Below, in pieces: positions 45,050-54,174 of a stretch of DNA of 64,000 bases. Source of the stretch: Prolixibacteraceae bacterium. Lineage in GTDB: Bacteria > Bacteroidota > Bacteroidia > Bacteroidales > Prolixibacteraceae. The notes under the pieces are model-generated. The model had not been told where the DNA came from. It worked only from the letters and a program-made list of their open reading frames with translations, and did no database searches. The position numbers and the translations under genes are program-made. Location of the stretch: assembly GCA_030602265.1 (NCBI GenBank), contig JAUWAB010000004.1, positions 1-64,000 of the forward strand, written 5' to 3'. Position 1 is the stretch's first letter. Each line of letters begins with the position of its first letter.

Positions 45050-46795
45050 TCAAAGACCAAGCTCCTTCACCATTGCATCGATCCTGCGGTCGACATCCGC
45101 TTCGGCTTCATCAAGCCCGTCGTATGCGTTCAGGACTCCCTTAACTTCGAAATAGAACTTGATTTTTGGCTCCGTACCTGAAGGCCGTACAGATATTTTG
45201 GTACCATTGCCGGTCAAAAACTGAAGCACATTGGAGCTTGTTTTCTGATTGATGGGCACGGACTCCCCGGTGGCTGGATTTTTACTGACCAGGCTTTCAT
45301 AATCCTTCACCCAAACAACCGGAGAACCGCCAATGGCAAGCGGGGGATTTTCCCTGAAACCCACCATCATGGCCTGGATTTCGGCAGCTCCCGACTGGCC
45401 TTTTCTGGTCACGGAAATGGTCTTTTCTTTCGAATAACCATATTCAATATAAATATCCAGCAAGAGTTCATAGAGGGTTTTTCCCTTGCTTCTTGCCCAT
45501 GCGACAATTTCAGCCATCATGGCTATAGATGTAACGGCGTCCTTGTCCCTGACAAAATCGGCAGGAAGGAAGCCAAAACTCTCCTCGCCGCCACCGATAT
45601 ACTTTTTAACCCCCTCATTCTCCCGGATAACCTCGGCAATAAACTTAAATCCGGTGTACACGTCATAATATTCGATCTGGTTTTTCCTGGCAATTTCCGC
45701 GATTACTTCGGTCGATACAATAGTCTTTACAACATATTCATTGCCTTTCAATGTACCGTTTTCACGCATCTTGCCAATGATGTAGTAGATAAAGAGCAGG
45801 GCAGTCTGGTTACCATTGATGATTACGAAATCGCCCTTCAGGTTGCGGGTGGCTACTCCAAGGCGGTCGCTGTCGGGATCGGTGGCCATCACTACATCGG
45901 CATCCGTTTCGACCGCCTTTTCGATGGCCATTTTCATGGCTGCAGGTTCCTCGGGATTGGGCGAAACCACCGTCGGGAAGTTGCCGCTGACCACATCCTG
46001 TTCTGGGACATTGATGATATTGGTAAAACCATAGGCCCGGAGTGCCATGGGAACCAGTTTTACACCGGTTCCGTGGATCGGGGTGTATACTATTTTCAGG
46101 TCGTGGTATTTCTGTACCAGCTCGGGAGAGAGGGATGCCGATTTCACCATTTCGATGAATTTCTCATCGGTTTCGGCACCTAACCCGGTAATCAACTCTT
46201 GTGGCCCGTCGAAAAGGATATTTTCATGTTTCATGGCCAGCACCTCGCCGATCACGGCTTCATCGTGCGGTGCCACGAGTTGCGCGCCATCATCCCAATA
46301 TGCTTTAAACCCGTTATATTCAGGCGGATTATGGGATGCTGTAATGATAATGCCACTCTGGCATCCGTACTCGCGGATGGCGAACGACATTTCGGGAGTG
46401 GGCCTCAGGTCCTCGAACACCAACGCCCGGATACCGTTTGCGGCAAAGATGCCCGCGCAGGTTTCGGCATAGAGCCGGCTGTTATTGCGGCAGTCGTGCC
46501 CGATGACCACTTTAATTTCAGGAAGTTCCGGAAAACTCTTTTTCAGGTAATTGCACATCCCCTGAGTAGCTGCCCCGATGGTATACCGGTTCATCCGGTT
46601 GGATCCGGCCCCCATGATGCCACGAAGTCCGCCGGTACCAAATTCCAGGTCCCTGTAAAAGGAGTCAATCAATTCGGTTTTATCCTCACTGCTGAGCATC
46701 CGCTGAACTTCAGCGCGTGTTTCCTCATCATAGAAAGGATCCAGCCACAGGCCGGCCCTCTCCTCCACCAATTTCAATAATTCGCTGTTACTCAT
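45050..46795 (-). CDS. Phosphohexomutase (phosphoglucomutase/phosphomannomutase)
   Basis: This 581-aa member of the alpha-D-phosphohexomutase family matches the longer bacterial phospho-sugar mutase type. It has the phosphoserine loop TASHNPPEYNGFKAYWDDG, the metal site ATDPDSDRLGV, the sugar-binding GGGEESFGFL, and the phosphate-binding RPSGTEPKIKFYFEV near the end. It interconverts hexose-1- and 6-phosphates; with rfbA beside it, supply of glucose-1-phosphate for dTDP-glucose is the obvious role. The start was moved to MSNSELLKLVEERAG, 5 bp after the rfbD stop. Confidence 0.93.
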   Translation of the reverse strand: MSNSELLKLVEERAGLWLDPFYDEETRAEVQRMLSSEDKTELIDSFYRDLEFGTGGLRGIMGAGSNRMNRYTIGAATQGMCNYLKKSFPELPEIKVVIGHDCRNNSRLYAETCAGIFAANGIRALVFEDLRPTPEMSFAIREYGCQSGIIITASHNPPEYNGFKAYWDDGAQLVAPHDEAVIGEVLAMKHENILFDGPQELITGLGAETDEKFIEMVKSASLSPELVQKYHDLKIVYTPIHGTGVKLVPMALRAYGFTNIINVPEQDVVSGNFPTVVSPNPEEPAAMKMAIEKAVETDADVVMATDPDSDRLGVATRNLKGDFVIINGNQTALLFIYYIIGKMRENGTLKGNEYVVKTIVSTEVIAEIARKNQIEYYDVYTGFKFIAEVIRENEGVKKYIGGGEESFGFLPADFVRDKDAVTSIAMMAEIVAWARSKGKTLYELLLDIYIEYGYSKEKTISVTRKGQSGAAEIQAMMVGFRENPPLAIGGSPVVWVKDYESLVSKNPATGESVPINQKTSSNVLQFLTGNGTKISVRPSGTEPKIKFYFEVKGVLNAYDGLDEAEADVDRRIDAMVKELGL

Positions 46796-46800
46796 AACTG

Positions 46801-47667
46801 TTATGTATGTAAACGTTTGATGCAATCTTTAAGGCTGTCCTGCCACCATGGAATAGCCAGGTTATAGGCAGCTTTTATCTTCCCCTTGTCCAGCACCGAA
46901 AAAGAGGGCCTTTGTGCCGGGGTTGGGTACTCCGCCGACCGGATGGGTTCCACCACACAGGGTACACCGGCAATATCAAAAATTTCACGGGCAAAATCAT
47001 ACCAGCTGCAGACCCCTTCGTTGGAATAGTGGTATATCCCGGGTTTCCAACCGGCCGGGCCCTCCGCCGACCTTACCATATGCAGGATAGCCCCGGCAAG
47101 GTCCCGCGCATAGGTTGGCGTACCGGTCTGGTCGAACACCACCCTGAGCGATGCCCTCTCACGGCCCAGCCTGAGCATGGTCTTAACAAAATTATGGCCA
47201 AACGGAGAGTATAGCCAGGAAGTCCTTACGATTATTGCCCCGGGCAGGATTTCCCTGACCAGGTTTTCCCCTTCCAGTTTGGTCAGACCGTAAACTCCCT
47301 GGGGGTCGGCCTGGAATTCTTCATCGTATGGTACACACGACCTGCCATTGAAAACGTAATCGGTACTCACATGGATAAGCCGGGCATCATAATCCCTGCA
47401 CGCCCCGGCAAGCAGTCCCGGGCCGCCAGCGTTCAGCCCGGCAGCCTTTTCCGGCTCTTTTTCGGCCTGGTCAACTGCCGTGTAAGCAGCACAGTTGATT
47501 ACCATGCCGGGCTTTGTCATTTCGAAAAAACGCTTTATGCCAGCCCCGTCGGTTATATCCAAAGTATCATAATCCGTAAAAAAGAACTGTACACCCGGAT
47601 AATCTGCAGCCAGAGAACTGATTTCACTGCCTAATTGTCCGTATGCCCCTGTAACCAGAATATTCAT
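46801..47667 (-). CDS. rfbD: dTDP-4-dehydrorhamnose reductase
   Basis: This 288-aa short-chain dehydrogenase/reductase performs the last step of dTDP-L-rhamnose synthesis. It begins MNILVTGAYGQLGSEIS (NAD(P)-binding GxxGxxG), carries VINCAAYTAVDQAEKEP and the catalytic Tyr/Lys of YGLTKLEGE, and ends with the usual substrate-binding region. It lies 9 bp after rfbC. A start two codons upstream is also possible. Confidence 0.94.
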   Translation of the reverse strand: MNILVTGAYGQLGSEISSLAADYPGVQFFFTDYDTLDITDGAGIKRFFEMTKPGMVINCAAYTAVDQAEKEPEKAAGLNAGGPGLLAGACRDYDARLIHVSTDYVFNGRSCVPYDEEFQADPQGVYGLTKLEGENLVREILPGAIIVRTSWLYSPFGHNFVKTMLRLGRERASLRVVFDQTGTPTYARDLAGAILHMVRSAEGPAGWKPGIYHYSNEGVCSWYDFAREIFDIAGVPCVVEPIRSAEYPTPAQRPSFSVLDKGKIKAAYNLAIPWWQDSLKDCIKRLHT

Positions 47668-47676
47668 TTCCAAGGT

Positions 47677-48225
47677 TTAAAAATTCATTTCTGCCCCGGA
47701 GAACAGCGGGGCCTGTCTGTCTTTTTCAGAAATCAGCTGCTTTTCCGGTTCAATTTTCCAATCGATGGCCAAAGCGGGATCATCAAAGCGTATGGCCCTT
47801 TCAAACGCTTTTTGGTAGACCTGGTCACACTTGTAAGCAAACACCGCAGTAGGTGAAAGTACGGAAAACCCGTGGGCAAACCCCCTCGGGATGAACAGCT
47901 GCAGTTTGTTTCCGCCGGTCAGTTCAATCCCAAACCATTTGCCAAATGTAGGAGAATCACGTCTGAGGTCTACAGCAACATCGAATACCGACCCCGATAT
48001 GACTCTTACCAGCTTTGCCTGAGACCAGGGATCAAGCTGATAATGAAGCCCCCTGATCACGCCATACGACGACATGGACTCATTATCCTGGACAAACTGG
48101 CTGCTGACGCCAGCGTCCAACCATTTCTGTGTATGGTAACTTTCAAAAAAATAGCCCCGCGGATCGCTGAAAACATCCGGTTCAATAATTTTTAACCCCC
48201 CGATGGGAGTATCTGAGATCTTCAT
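47677..48225 (-). CDS. rfbC: dTDP-4-dehydrorhamnose 3,5-epimerase
   Basis: This 182-aa cupin enzyme has the family's typical length. It starts with GLKIIEPDVFSDPRGYFFESYH and carries GVIRGLHYQ, whose His is the catalytic base, then VDLRRDSPTFGKW and IPRGFAHGFSVLS. It epimerises dTDP-4-keto-6-deoxyglucose at C3 and C5. It follows rfbA by 3 bp, so the two are co-transcribed. Confidence 0.95.
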   Translation of the reverse strand: MKISDTPIGGLKIIEPDVFSDPRGYFFESYHTQKWLDAGVSSQFVQDNESMSSYGVIRGLHYQLDPWSQAKLVRVISGSVFDVAVDLRRDSPTFGKWFGIELTGGNKLQLFIPRGFAHGFSVLSPTAVFAYKCDQVYQKAFERAIRFDDPALAIDWKIEPEKQLISEKDRQAPLFSGAEMNF

Positions 48226-48228
48226 GAA

Positions 48229-49110
48229 TTAAAAAGATTTGATCTGGTCGGCTGCAAGCCTGAGCAGATACTGTCCATACTGATTTTTCTTCAGGGGTTC
48301 AGCCAATCGGAGCAACTGCTCACGGCTGATAAAGCCTTTTTTGAAGGCAATCTCCTCTATGCAGGATATTTTCAGTCCCTGTCGTTGTTCTATGGTAGCA
48401 ATATAATTAGAGGCCTGCAGCAGGCTGTCGAAGGTCCCGGTATCCAGCCATGCAAATCCCCTGCCTAACAGCCTAACGTTCAGTCGGTCTTCTTCCAGAT
48501 AGAGACGATTCAGGTCAGTAATTTCCAGTTCACCCCGGGCTGAAGGTTTAAGTGATTTAGCCTTTCTTACCACATCATTGGAGTAAAAGTAGAGTCCGGT
48601 TACTGCATAATTGGAGCGCGGTTTTTCAGGTTTTTCCTCAATGCTGACCACCTTGCCTGCATCGTCAAATTCGACTACCCCATATCGTTCAGGATCATTC
48701 ACATAATAACCGAAAACCACGGCACCGTCCTCCAGGGAGGCAGCACTTTCCAGGATACTGCGAAAGTTATATCCGTAGAAGATATTGTCGCCAAGGATCA
48801 TACAGACAGAATCATCGCCAATGAACTCCTCCCCCAGGATAAATGCCTGGGACAGGCCATCGGGAGAAGGCTGAATCTTGTATGAAATTTTCAGGCCCAG
48901 CTGTTCGCCGCTTCCGAACAGGTCTTCGTACAAATGGATGTCGGTTGGAGTGGAGATGATCAGAATTTCCCGGATACCTGCCAGCATGAGCACCGACAGG
49001 GGATAGTAAATCATCGGTTTATCGTATACCGGTATGATTTGCTTTGAAATGCTCCGGGTAATCGGATAGAGCCGGGTACCTGCGCCTCCGGCCAAAACTA
49101 TGCCTTTCAT
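48229..49110 (-). CDS. rfbA: Glucose-1-phosphate thymidylyltransferase
   Basis: This 293-aa nucleotidyltransferase has the N-terminal [36 protein letters not shown] in the usual form (GGxGTRL, KPM), the metal site [10 protein letters not shown], and [16 protein letters not shown]. It makes dTDP-glucose from dTTP and glucose-1-phosphate. It is first in the operon rfbA-rfbC-rfbD-mutase. The next enzyme in the pathway, dTDP-glucose 4,6-dehydratase (rfbB), is not in the window. Confidence 0.95.
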   Translation of the reverse strand: MKGIVLAGGAGTRLYPITRSISKQIIPVYDKPMIYYPLSVLMLAGIREILIISTPTDIHLYEDLFGSGEQLGLKISYKIQPSPDGLSQAFILGEEFIGDDSVCMILGDNIFYGYNFRSILESAASLEDGAVVFGYYVNDPERYGVVEFDDAGKVVSIEEKPEKPRSNYAVTGLYFYSNDVVRKAKSLKPSARGELEITDLNRLYLEEDRLNVRLLGRGFAWLDTGTFDSLLQASNYIATIEQRQGLKISCIEEIAFKKGFISREQLLRLAEPLKKNQYGQYLLRLAADQIKSF

Positions 49111-49384
49111 AATTTACCTTTTTTATTATCTGGTCAATTTTTTCAATGTTTTTTTTGAACCCGGAATGGAGATCCAACCGCGTTCACCATCTGCCTGAAA
49201 ACGCATCAGCATATTACCCCTGCCCGGGAAAACCCGGGGGTACAAATGCCGTCATGGCTTTCTCAGTCAAAAATAGTAATTCTAACAGAGCAATCAACTT
49301 TTCGGCAGGTTCTTCTTGATAAAAGATAAAAAAAAGCCCAACATTGTTTTTATCTCATTTTTACTAAAAAAAACACCGAAATTC
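49111..49384. other. Intergenic region between rfbA and rpsA
   Basis: This divergent spacer must hold the rfbA promoter and the upstream part of the rpsA promoter. A short CCCGGG-AAAA-CCCGGG hairpin lies at 49223-49238 with no T-tail; its role is unclear. Nothing else is recognisable. Confidence 0.45.
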
Positions 49385-49415
49385 TTTGATATACAGCGCA
49401 GAAGTCTTAATTTTG
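49385..49415 (+). promoter_or_regulatory. Predicted housekeeping promoter of rpsA
   Basis: TTTG at 49385-49388 and TAATTTTG at 49408-49415 are spaced by exactly 19 bp, a full match to TTTG-N19-TAnnTTTG. The leader to the rpsA ATG would be about 45 nt, AT-rich and without a Shine-Dalgarno sequence, as is common in this phylum. Confidence 0.75.
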
Positions 49416-49467
49416 CGGCCGATTTCACAAGAAATAATGTCTAACTTATTAATTTTGTAACAATTAC

Positions 49468-51336
49468 ATGACTGAAATTAAAAACGAGAACCTGGAGCCC
49501 CAGGAAGTAACTGAAAATGTAACTGCCGGCACACCAGCAGAAACCGCAGTTAAAACTACCGCTGCCAAAGAGGAAGAATTTGACTGGGAAAGTCTTGAGG
49601 AAGGTCTTGACCTCTATTCAAAAAAACGCAGAAATGAACTGGAAAATCTTTACAACGACACACTGAACACCGTTCAGGAGAAAGAAGTGATCGAAGGAAA
49701 GGTTATTTCCATGAACAAAAGGGAAGTTGTGGTCGATATCGGCTATAAATCCGACGGCGTGGTCAGCCTTAATGAATTCCGCTACAATCCCGAACTGAAA
49801 GTAGGTGACAAAGTGGATGTTTACATCGAGAGCCTTGAAGACAAAAAAGGCCAGATGTCGCTTTCGCACAAGAAAGCACGTGCCATGCGCTCATGGGAGA
49901 AAATCAACCTTGCGCATGACAATGACGAAATTATCAAAGGTTACATCAAGTGCCGTACCAAAGGCGGTATGATCGTTGATGCCCTTGGAATCGAAGCGTT
50001 CCTCCCGGGATCACAGATTGATGTCAAACCGATCCGCGACTACGACATGTACGTAGGCAAAACCATGGAATTCAAGGTGGTCAAAATCAACCACGAATTC
50101 CGCAACGTGGTGGTATCGCACAAGGCACTTATTGAAGCCGAACTGGAACTGCAGAAAAAAGAAATCATTTCGAAACTTGAAAAAGGACAGGTACTGGAAG
50201 GTACCGTCAAGAACATTACGTCTTACGGTGTATTTATCGACCTGGGTGGTGTTGACGGTCTTATCCACATTACCGATCTTTCATGGGGCCGCATTACCCA
50301 TCCGAACGAAATTGTTGAGCTTGACCAGAAACTGAATGTGGTTATTCTCGATTTCGACGATGACAAGAAACGTATTGCCCTCGGTCTGAAACAGCTGACC
50401 CCACACCCATGGGATAAACTGGATGAAGCCCTTAAGGTAGGCGACAGCGTGAAAGGCAAAGTCGTTGTTCTTGCCGATTATGGTGCGTTTGTTGAGATTG
50501 CACCCGGTGTTGAAGGACTTATCCACGTTTCTGAAATGTCATGGAGCCAGCACCTGCGCAGCGCACAGGACTTCCTGAAAGTTGGCGACGAAGTGGAGGC
50601 CCAGATCCTTACCCTCGACCGCGACGAAAGGAAAATGTCTCTTGGCATCAAACAACTCAAGAACGACCCATGGGAAAATATTGAAACCCGTTTCGGATTG
50701 GGAACCAGTCACAAGGCAACCGTCCGCAACTTCACCAACTTTGGTGTATTTGTCGAAATTGAGGAAGGCGTTGACGGCCTGATCCACATCAGCGACCTGA
50801 GCTGGACCAAAAAGATCAAGCATCCTTCTGAATTCACCGGCATCGGCGAAGAGATTGAAGTGGTTGTTCTCGATATCGACAAGGAAAACCGCAGGCTCAG
50901 CCTCGGACACAAACAGCTGGAAGAGAATCCGTGGGATGTATTTGAAACCATCTTCACTCCTGATTCCGTACACGAAGGAACCATCGTCGAACTGATGGAC
51001 AAAGGTGCCGTAATTGCACTGCCATACGGTGTGGAAGGTTTTGCCACCCCGCGTCACCTTGTGAAAGAAGACGGCGGACAGGTAAAAATGGATGAGAAAC
51101 TGGAATTCAAGGTTATTGAATTCAATAAATCCGCAAAACGGATCATCGTATCGCATTCCAGAGTATACGAAGATGAAAAACGGGGTGAAGAAACCTCAAG
51201 GAAAAAAGCAGAAAGCAAGGCAACCAAGAAAGCCATGAAGAATGTTTCCGAAAATGTGGAAAAAACCACACTCGGTGATATCTCCGAACTGGCCGATCTC
51301 AAGAAGCAGATGGAAGCCGACGAGAAAAAAAGATAA
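49468..51336 (+). CDS. rpsA: 30S ribosomal protein S1
   Basis: This 622-aa protein has an acidic N-terminal extension typical of Bacteroidota S1 and six S1 (OB-fold) repeats, roughly residues 70-570. Repeats are recognisable by GVFIDLGGVDGLIHITDLSW, GAFVEIAPGVEGLIHVSEMSW, GVFVEIEEGVDGLIHISDLSW and similar. The C-terminus is lysine- and glutamate-rich. S1 brings mRNA to the 30S subunit and is especially important where Shine-Dalgarno sequences are weak. The predicted promoter directly upstream is a full consensus match. Confidence 0.97.
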   Translation: MTEIKNENLEPQEVTENVTAGTPAETAVKTTAAKEEEFDWESLEEGLDLYSKKRRNELENLYNDTLNTVQEKEVIEGKVISMNKREVVVDIGYKSDGVVSLNEFRYNPELKVGDKVDVYIESLEDKKGQMSLSHKKARAMRSWEKINLAHDNDEIIKGYIKCRTKGGMIVDALGIEAFLPGSQIDVKPIRDYDMYVGKTMEFKVVKINHEFRNVVVSHKALIEAELELQKKEIISKLEKGQVLEGTVKNITSYGVFIDLGGVDGLIHITDLSWGRITHPNEIVELDQKLNVVILDFDDDKKRIALGLKQLTPHPWDKLDEALKVGDSVKGKVVVLADYGAFVEIAPGVEGLIHVSEMSWSQHLRSAQDFLKVGDEVEAQILTLDRDERKMSLGIKQLKNDPWENIETRFGLGTSHKATVRNFTNFGVFVEIEEGVDGLIHISDLSWTKKIKHPSEFTGIGEEIEVVVLDIDKENRRLSLGHKQLEENPWDVFETIFTPDSVHEGTIVELMDKGAVIALPYGVEGFATPRHLVKEDGGQVKMDEKLEFKVIEFNKSAKRIIVSHSRVYEDEKRGEETSRKKAESKATKKAMKNVSENVEKTTLGDISELADLKKQMEADEKKR

Positions 51337-51357
51337 TTTCAAGCGTGTGTGTTTGAA

Positions 51358-51376
51358 TACAATTTTGTAAATTGTA
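51358..51376. promoter_or_regulatory. Perfect inverted repeat upstream of the STAS gene
   Basis: TACAATTT-TGT-AAATTGTA is an 8-bp perfect palindrome with a 3-nt centre, ending 3 bp before the STAS start codon. It lies 21 bp after the rpsA stop. It could be an operator or a small hairpin at the start of the message. Confidence 0.4.
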
Positions 51377-51379
51377 CTC

Positions 51380-51733
51380 ATGGAATTTGAGATCATAAAA
51401 AAGGAAAACCACGCCCTCGTCAGAATTCTTTCAGAAAAACTGGATGCGAACAATGCACCTGCACTGAAATCAGAATTTGTAATGCTCAGCGGCAATGGGG
51501 TAAAGAATATCCTTGTCGACATGACTGCCTGCAAATACTGCGATTCATCAGGACTGCGCTCGATTCTGGTTGCCAACCGGCTCTGTGACGAAGCCATCGG
51601 AACTTTAGTCATTTGCGGGCTTCAACCCGATGTGGAAAGTATATTCCGGATTTCGATGCTTCATACGGTACTGTTGATTACAAAAGATGTCGAAGAGGCT
51701 GAAGATTTGCTGAAGAAAAAGGAAAACCTGTAA
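51380..51733 (+). CDS. STAS-domain protein (anti-sigma factor antagonist-like)
   Basis: This 117-aa single STAS domain has an N-terminal strand region (MEFEIIKKENHALVRI) followed by NILVDMTACKYCDSSGLRSILVANRL. The DSSGLR block marks the usual phosphorylatable serine of SpoIIAA/RsbV-type antagonists. No RsbW-type kinase or phosphatase is nearby, so its partner is unknown. It sits between rpsA and the RNase Z gene (14 bp gap) and could be translated from the rpsA transcript or from its own start. Confidence 0.85.
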   Translation: MEFEIIKKENHALVRILSEKLDANNAPALKSEFVMLSGNGVKNILVDMTACKYCDSSGLRSILVANRLCDEAIGTLVICGLQPDVESIFRISMLHTVLLITKDVEEAEDLLKKKENL

Positions 51734-51747
51734 TTCAGGGGTCGCCA

Positions 51748-52662
51748 ATGACTTTTGAACTTACCATCCTGGGCAGCAGCTCTGCCCTGCCGACAGCCGG
51801 AAGATACCCAACCGCTCAGGTACTTAATGTATCTGAGCGGTTTTTTTTGATCGACTGCGGGGAAGGCACGCAGATCCAGCTCCGGCGAACAGGAATCAGC
51901 TTCGGAAAAATCAGGCATGTATTCATTTCGCACCTGCACGGGGATCATTATCTCGGCCTGACTGGCTTCATATCTTCGCGGAACCTGTTAGGACTGCGCA
52001 GCGACCTGCATATTTATGCACATTCCGACCTGGTCGGGCTGATACAGCCCCAGCTTAATTATATGAAGGGGGAAATGGGTTTCGAGGTCATTTTTCACCC
52101 GCTGAATTTCAAGAAGCCCGGTCTGATCTACAGCGACAAGGTTTGTGAAGTATGGTCGTTTCCGCTCAAACACAGTATACCCGTATGCGGTTTCCTTTTC
52201 AGGGAAAAACAGGCCATGCCGAATATGATTAAAGAAAAGATAGAGGAATATAACATTCCGTTCAGGGAAATCCAGGGAATCAAGCGGGGTGAGGGATTTA
52301 CCACAGCTGAAGGGATTTTTGTCGGGCATGACGACCTGACCAAACCGGCCCCACCGTCCCGGTCGTATGCCTTCTGTACCGATACCATACCATACGAACC
52401 GGCAGCAGAATTCATCCGCGGGGTCAATCTTCTATACCACGAGGCTACCTTTTTATCAGATATGGAACAATGGGCTGAAAAAACACTCCATTCAACCGCC
52501 CGTCAGGCAGCTGAATTTGCCGGAAAAGCTGAAGCCGGAAAACTGATTATCGGTCACTTTTCGAACCGTTACAAATCGGTCGAATCCTTTCTGGAAGAGG
52601 CTGCCGCCATATTCCCGGCAACCATTCTGGCGGAAGACGGGAAAAGCTACCCCATTGAATGA
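51748..52662 (+). CDS. rnz: Ribonuclease Z
   Basis: This 304-aa enzyme matures tRNA 3' ends. It has the metallo-beta-lactamase metal motif HLHGDH at residues 62-67 within VFISHLHGDHYLGL, the early FFLIDCGEGTQIQL block, the YHEATFLSDM strand region, and HSTARQAAEFAGKA with LIIGHFSNRY near the end, all characteristic of RNase Z. It follows the STAS gene by 14 bp and converges on the RecD/Pif1-like gene, 3 bp apart. Confidence 0.95.
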   Translation: MTFELTILGSSSALPTAGRYPTAQVLNVSERFFLIDCGEGTQIQLRRTGISFGKIRHVFISHLHGDHYLGLTGFISSRNLLGLRSDLHIYAHSDLVGLIQPQLNYMKGEMGFEVIFHPLNFKKPGLIYSDKVCEVWSFPLKHSIPVCGFLFREKQAMPNMIKEKIEEYNIPFREIQGIKRGEGFTTAEGIFVGHDDLTKPAPPSRSYAFCTDTIPYEPAAEFIRGVNLLYHEATFLSDMEQWAEKTLHSTARQAAEFAGKAEAGKLIIGHFSNRYKSVESFLEEAAAIFPATILAEDGKSYPIE

Positions 52663-52665
52663 TCC

Positions 52666-54084
52666 TTATTCAAAAAAGTGTTTATCAAAATTCACCAGGC
52701 AAAGTTTTTCAACAGGTCTTGTAAAAGCGGTGTACAGCCACCTGTAAAATTCAACATCCAGCATTTCCGGAGACAGGTACCCGGTGTCGACGAATACTGA
52801 TTTCCACTGCCCTCCCTGAGCTTTATGACAGGTAATGGCATATCCGAATTTTACCTGCAGCGCATTAAACCATGGATCCTCGCGTATTTTTTTCCACCGC
52901 TCCCGTTTATTCCTGATTTCCGCATAATCTTCAGCAATGGCATAATAAAGCTTCTGATTATCTTCCTGCGATAGTGCGGCAGACTCAATCTCCAGGGTAT
53001 CGAGCAGTATCTTGCAATCAATCTCGGCGTCAGCGTAATCGATAAACCTCAGGCTTACCTCGGCAAACCTGAATCCGTAAAGGTTATCATAACCATAGAT
53101 ATGCACAATCTCCGCCAGGTCGCCGTTGGCAATAAAGTCTATACTTTCTGATCCGGAGGCCCAGAAATAGTTATTTTTCACCACCATCAGCAGGTCACCC
53201 CTGGCGATTTCAGAGTCACGGTAAAGAACCGATGACCGTATTCCTTTGTTGAACAGGTTTGCCCGCTTGTTGGAACGAGTCAGCACGGTAGTCTCAAATA
53301 TCCCGTACTTCTCATAGCTCTCCCCTATTTTTTCGATCAGGTCCCCACCTGAAAGCCGCTCGATATCACCATGTTCACCTGTTACAATCCTGAAAAAACC
53401 GGATGCCTCCCCACCGGAAAGAAACTCCCGGATGGCCGTTGCGTTCATAAGTATGTCCGACTGGCTTTCCTGCCTGACCACATCCTTCAGTTCATTTTCA
53501 ACCACCTCAAATCCATATTCACCCAGGACACGGGCATCCAGGGCGGGGCTCAGCGGCAGGCCTACCGGAGGGAGCTGTGCCGTGTCGCCCGACAATACAA
53601 GCCGGCAGCCGTGACCCGAATACACATACTCCAGCAGGTCATCAAGCAGTTTTCCCGATCCGAATACTGAACTGTCGGCCGACTGGTTTGAAATCATGGA
53701 GGCCTCATCAACGATAAAAACCGTAGATTTGTGCAGGTTTTTGTCAAGTACAAAAAGCCCTGTACCGTCTTCAGCCGATTTCTGGCGGTAAATCTTCTTG
53801 TGAATGGTATAGGCAGGACGACCCGTGTAATTCATCAGGACCTTTGCGGCACGACCCGTTGGTGCTAACAGTACAACCGGGATGCGACACCTTTCAAGCG
53901 CCTTAACCAACAGATTAATCAGTGTGGTTTTCCCAGTTCCGGCAAAACCTTTCATCAGGAATATCCTGTCATCACCGGAAAAACTTATGAATTCAGATAA
54001 AAAATGAAGCATATCATCCTGACTTTCTGTCAGTTGAAACTCTACATCACTGATCAGGATATTATAAATATGATTTTTAAGCAT
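52666..54084 (-). CDS. RecD2/Pif1-like superfamily 1 DNA helicase
   Basis: This 472-aa protein has Walker A FAGTGKTTLINLLVKAL, Walker B FIVDEASMIS, the SF1 motif LSGDTAQLPPVG, and the C-terminal AITCHKAQGGQWKSVFVD (motif V/VI region with UvrD_C_2-type fold). The N-terminal FTESQDDMLHFLSEFI-type region is short. It is probably a 5'-3' DNA helicase of the family annotated as ATP-dependent RecD-like or AAA family in this phylum. It is transcribed alone from its start near 54.1 kb. Confidence 0.88.
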   Translation of the reverse strand: MLKNHIYNILISDVEFQLTESQDDMLHFLSEFISFSGDDRIFLMKGFAGTGKTTLINLLVKALERCRIPVVLLAPTGRAAKVLMNYTGRPAYTIHKKIYRQKSAEDGTGLFVLDKNLHKSTVFIVDEASMISNQSADSSVFGSGKLLDDLLEYVYSGHGCRLVLSGDTAQLPPVGLPLSPALDARVLGEYGFEVVENELKDVVRQESQSDILMNATAIREFLSGGEASGFFRIVTGEHGDIERLSGGDLIEKIGESYEKYGIFETTVLTRSNKRANLFNKGIRSSVLYRDSEIARGDLLMVVKNNYFWASGSESIDFIANGDLAEIVHIYGYDNLYGFRFAEVSLRFIDYADAEIDCKILLDTLEIESAALSQEDNQKLYYAIAEDYAEIRNKRERWKKIREDPWFNALQVKFGYAITCHKAQGGQWKSVFVDTGYLSPEMLDVEFYRWLYTAFTRPVEKLCLVNFDKHFFE

Positions 54085-54174
54085 ACAAGGTAAAATATGT
54101 ACAGGCGAGGGAAGGTAAATGATTTTTTTTTATAATTTTGCCTCTACCGAAAATAACTTACTAAAAAAATAAAA

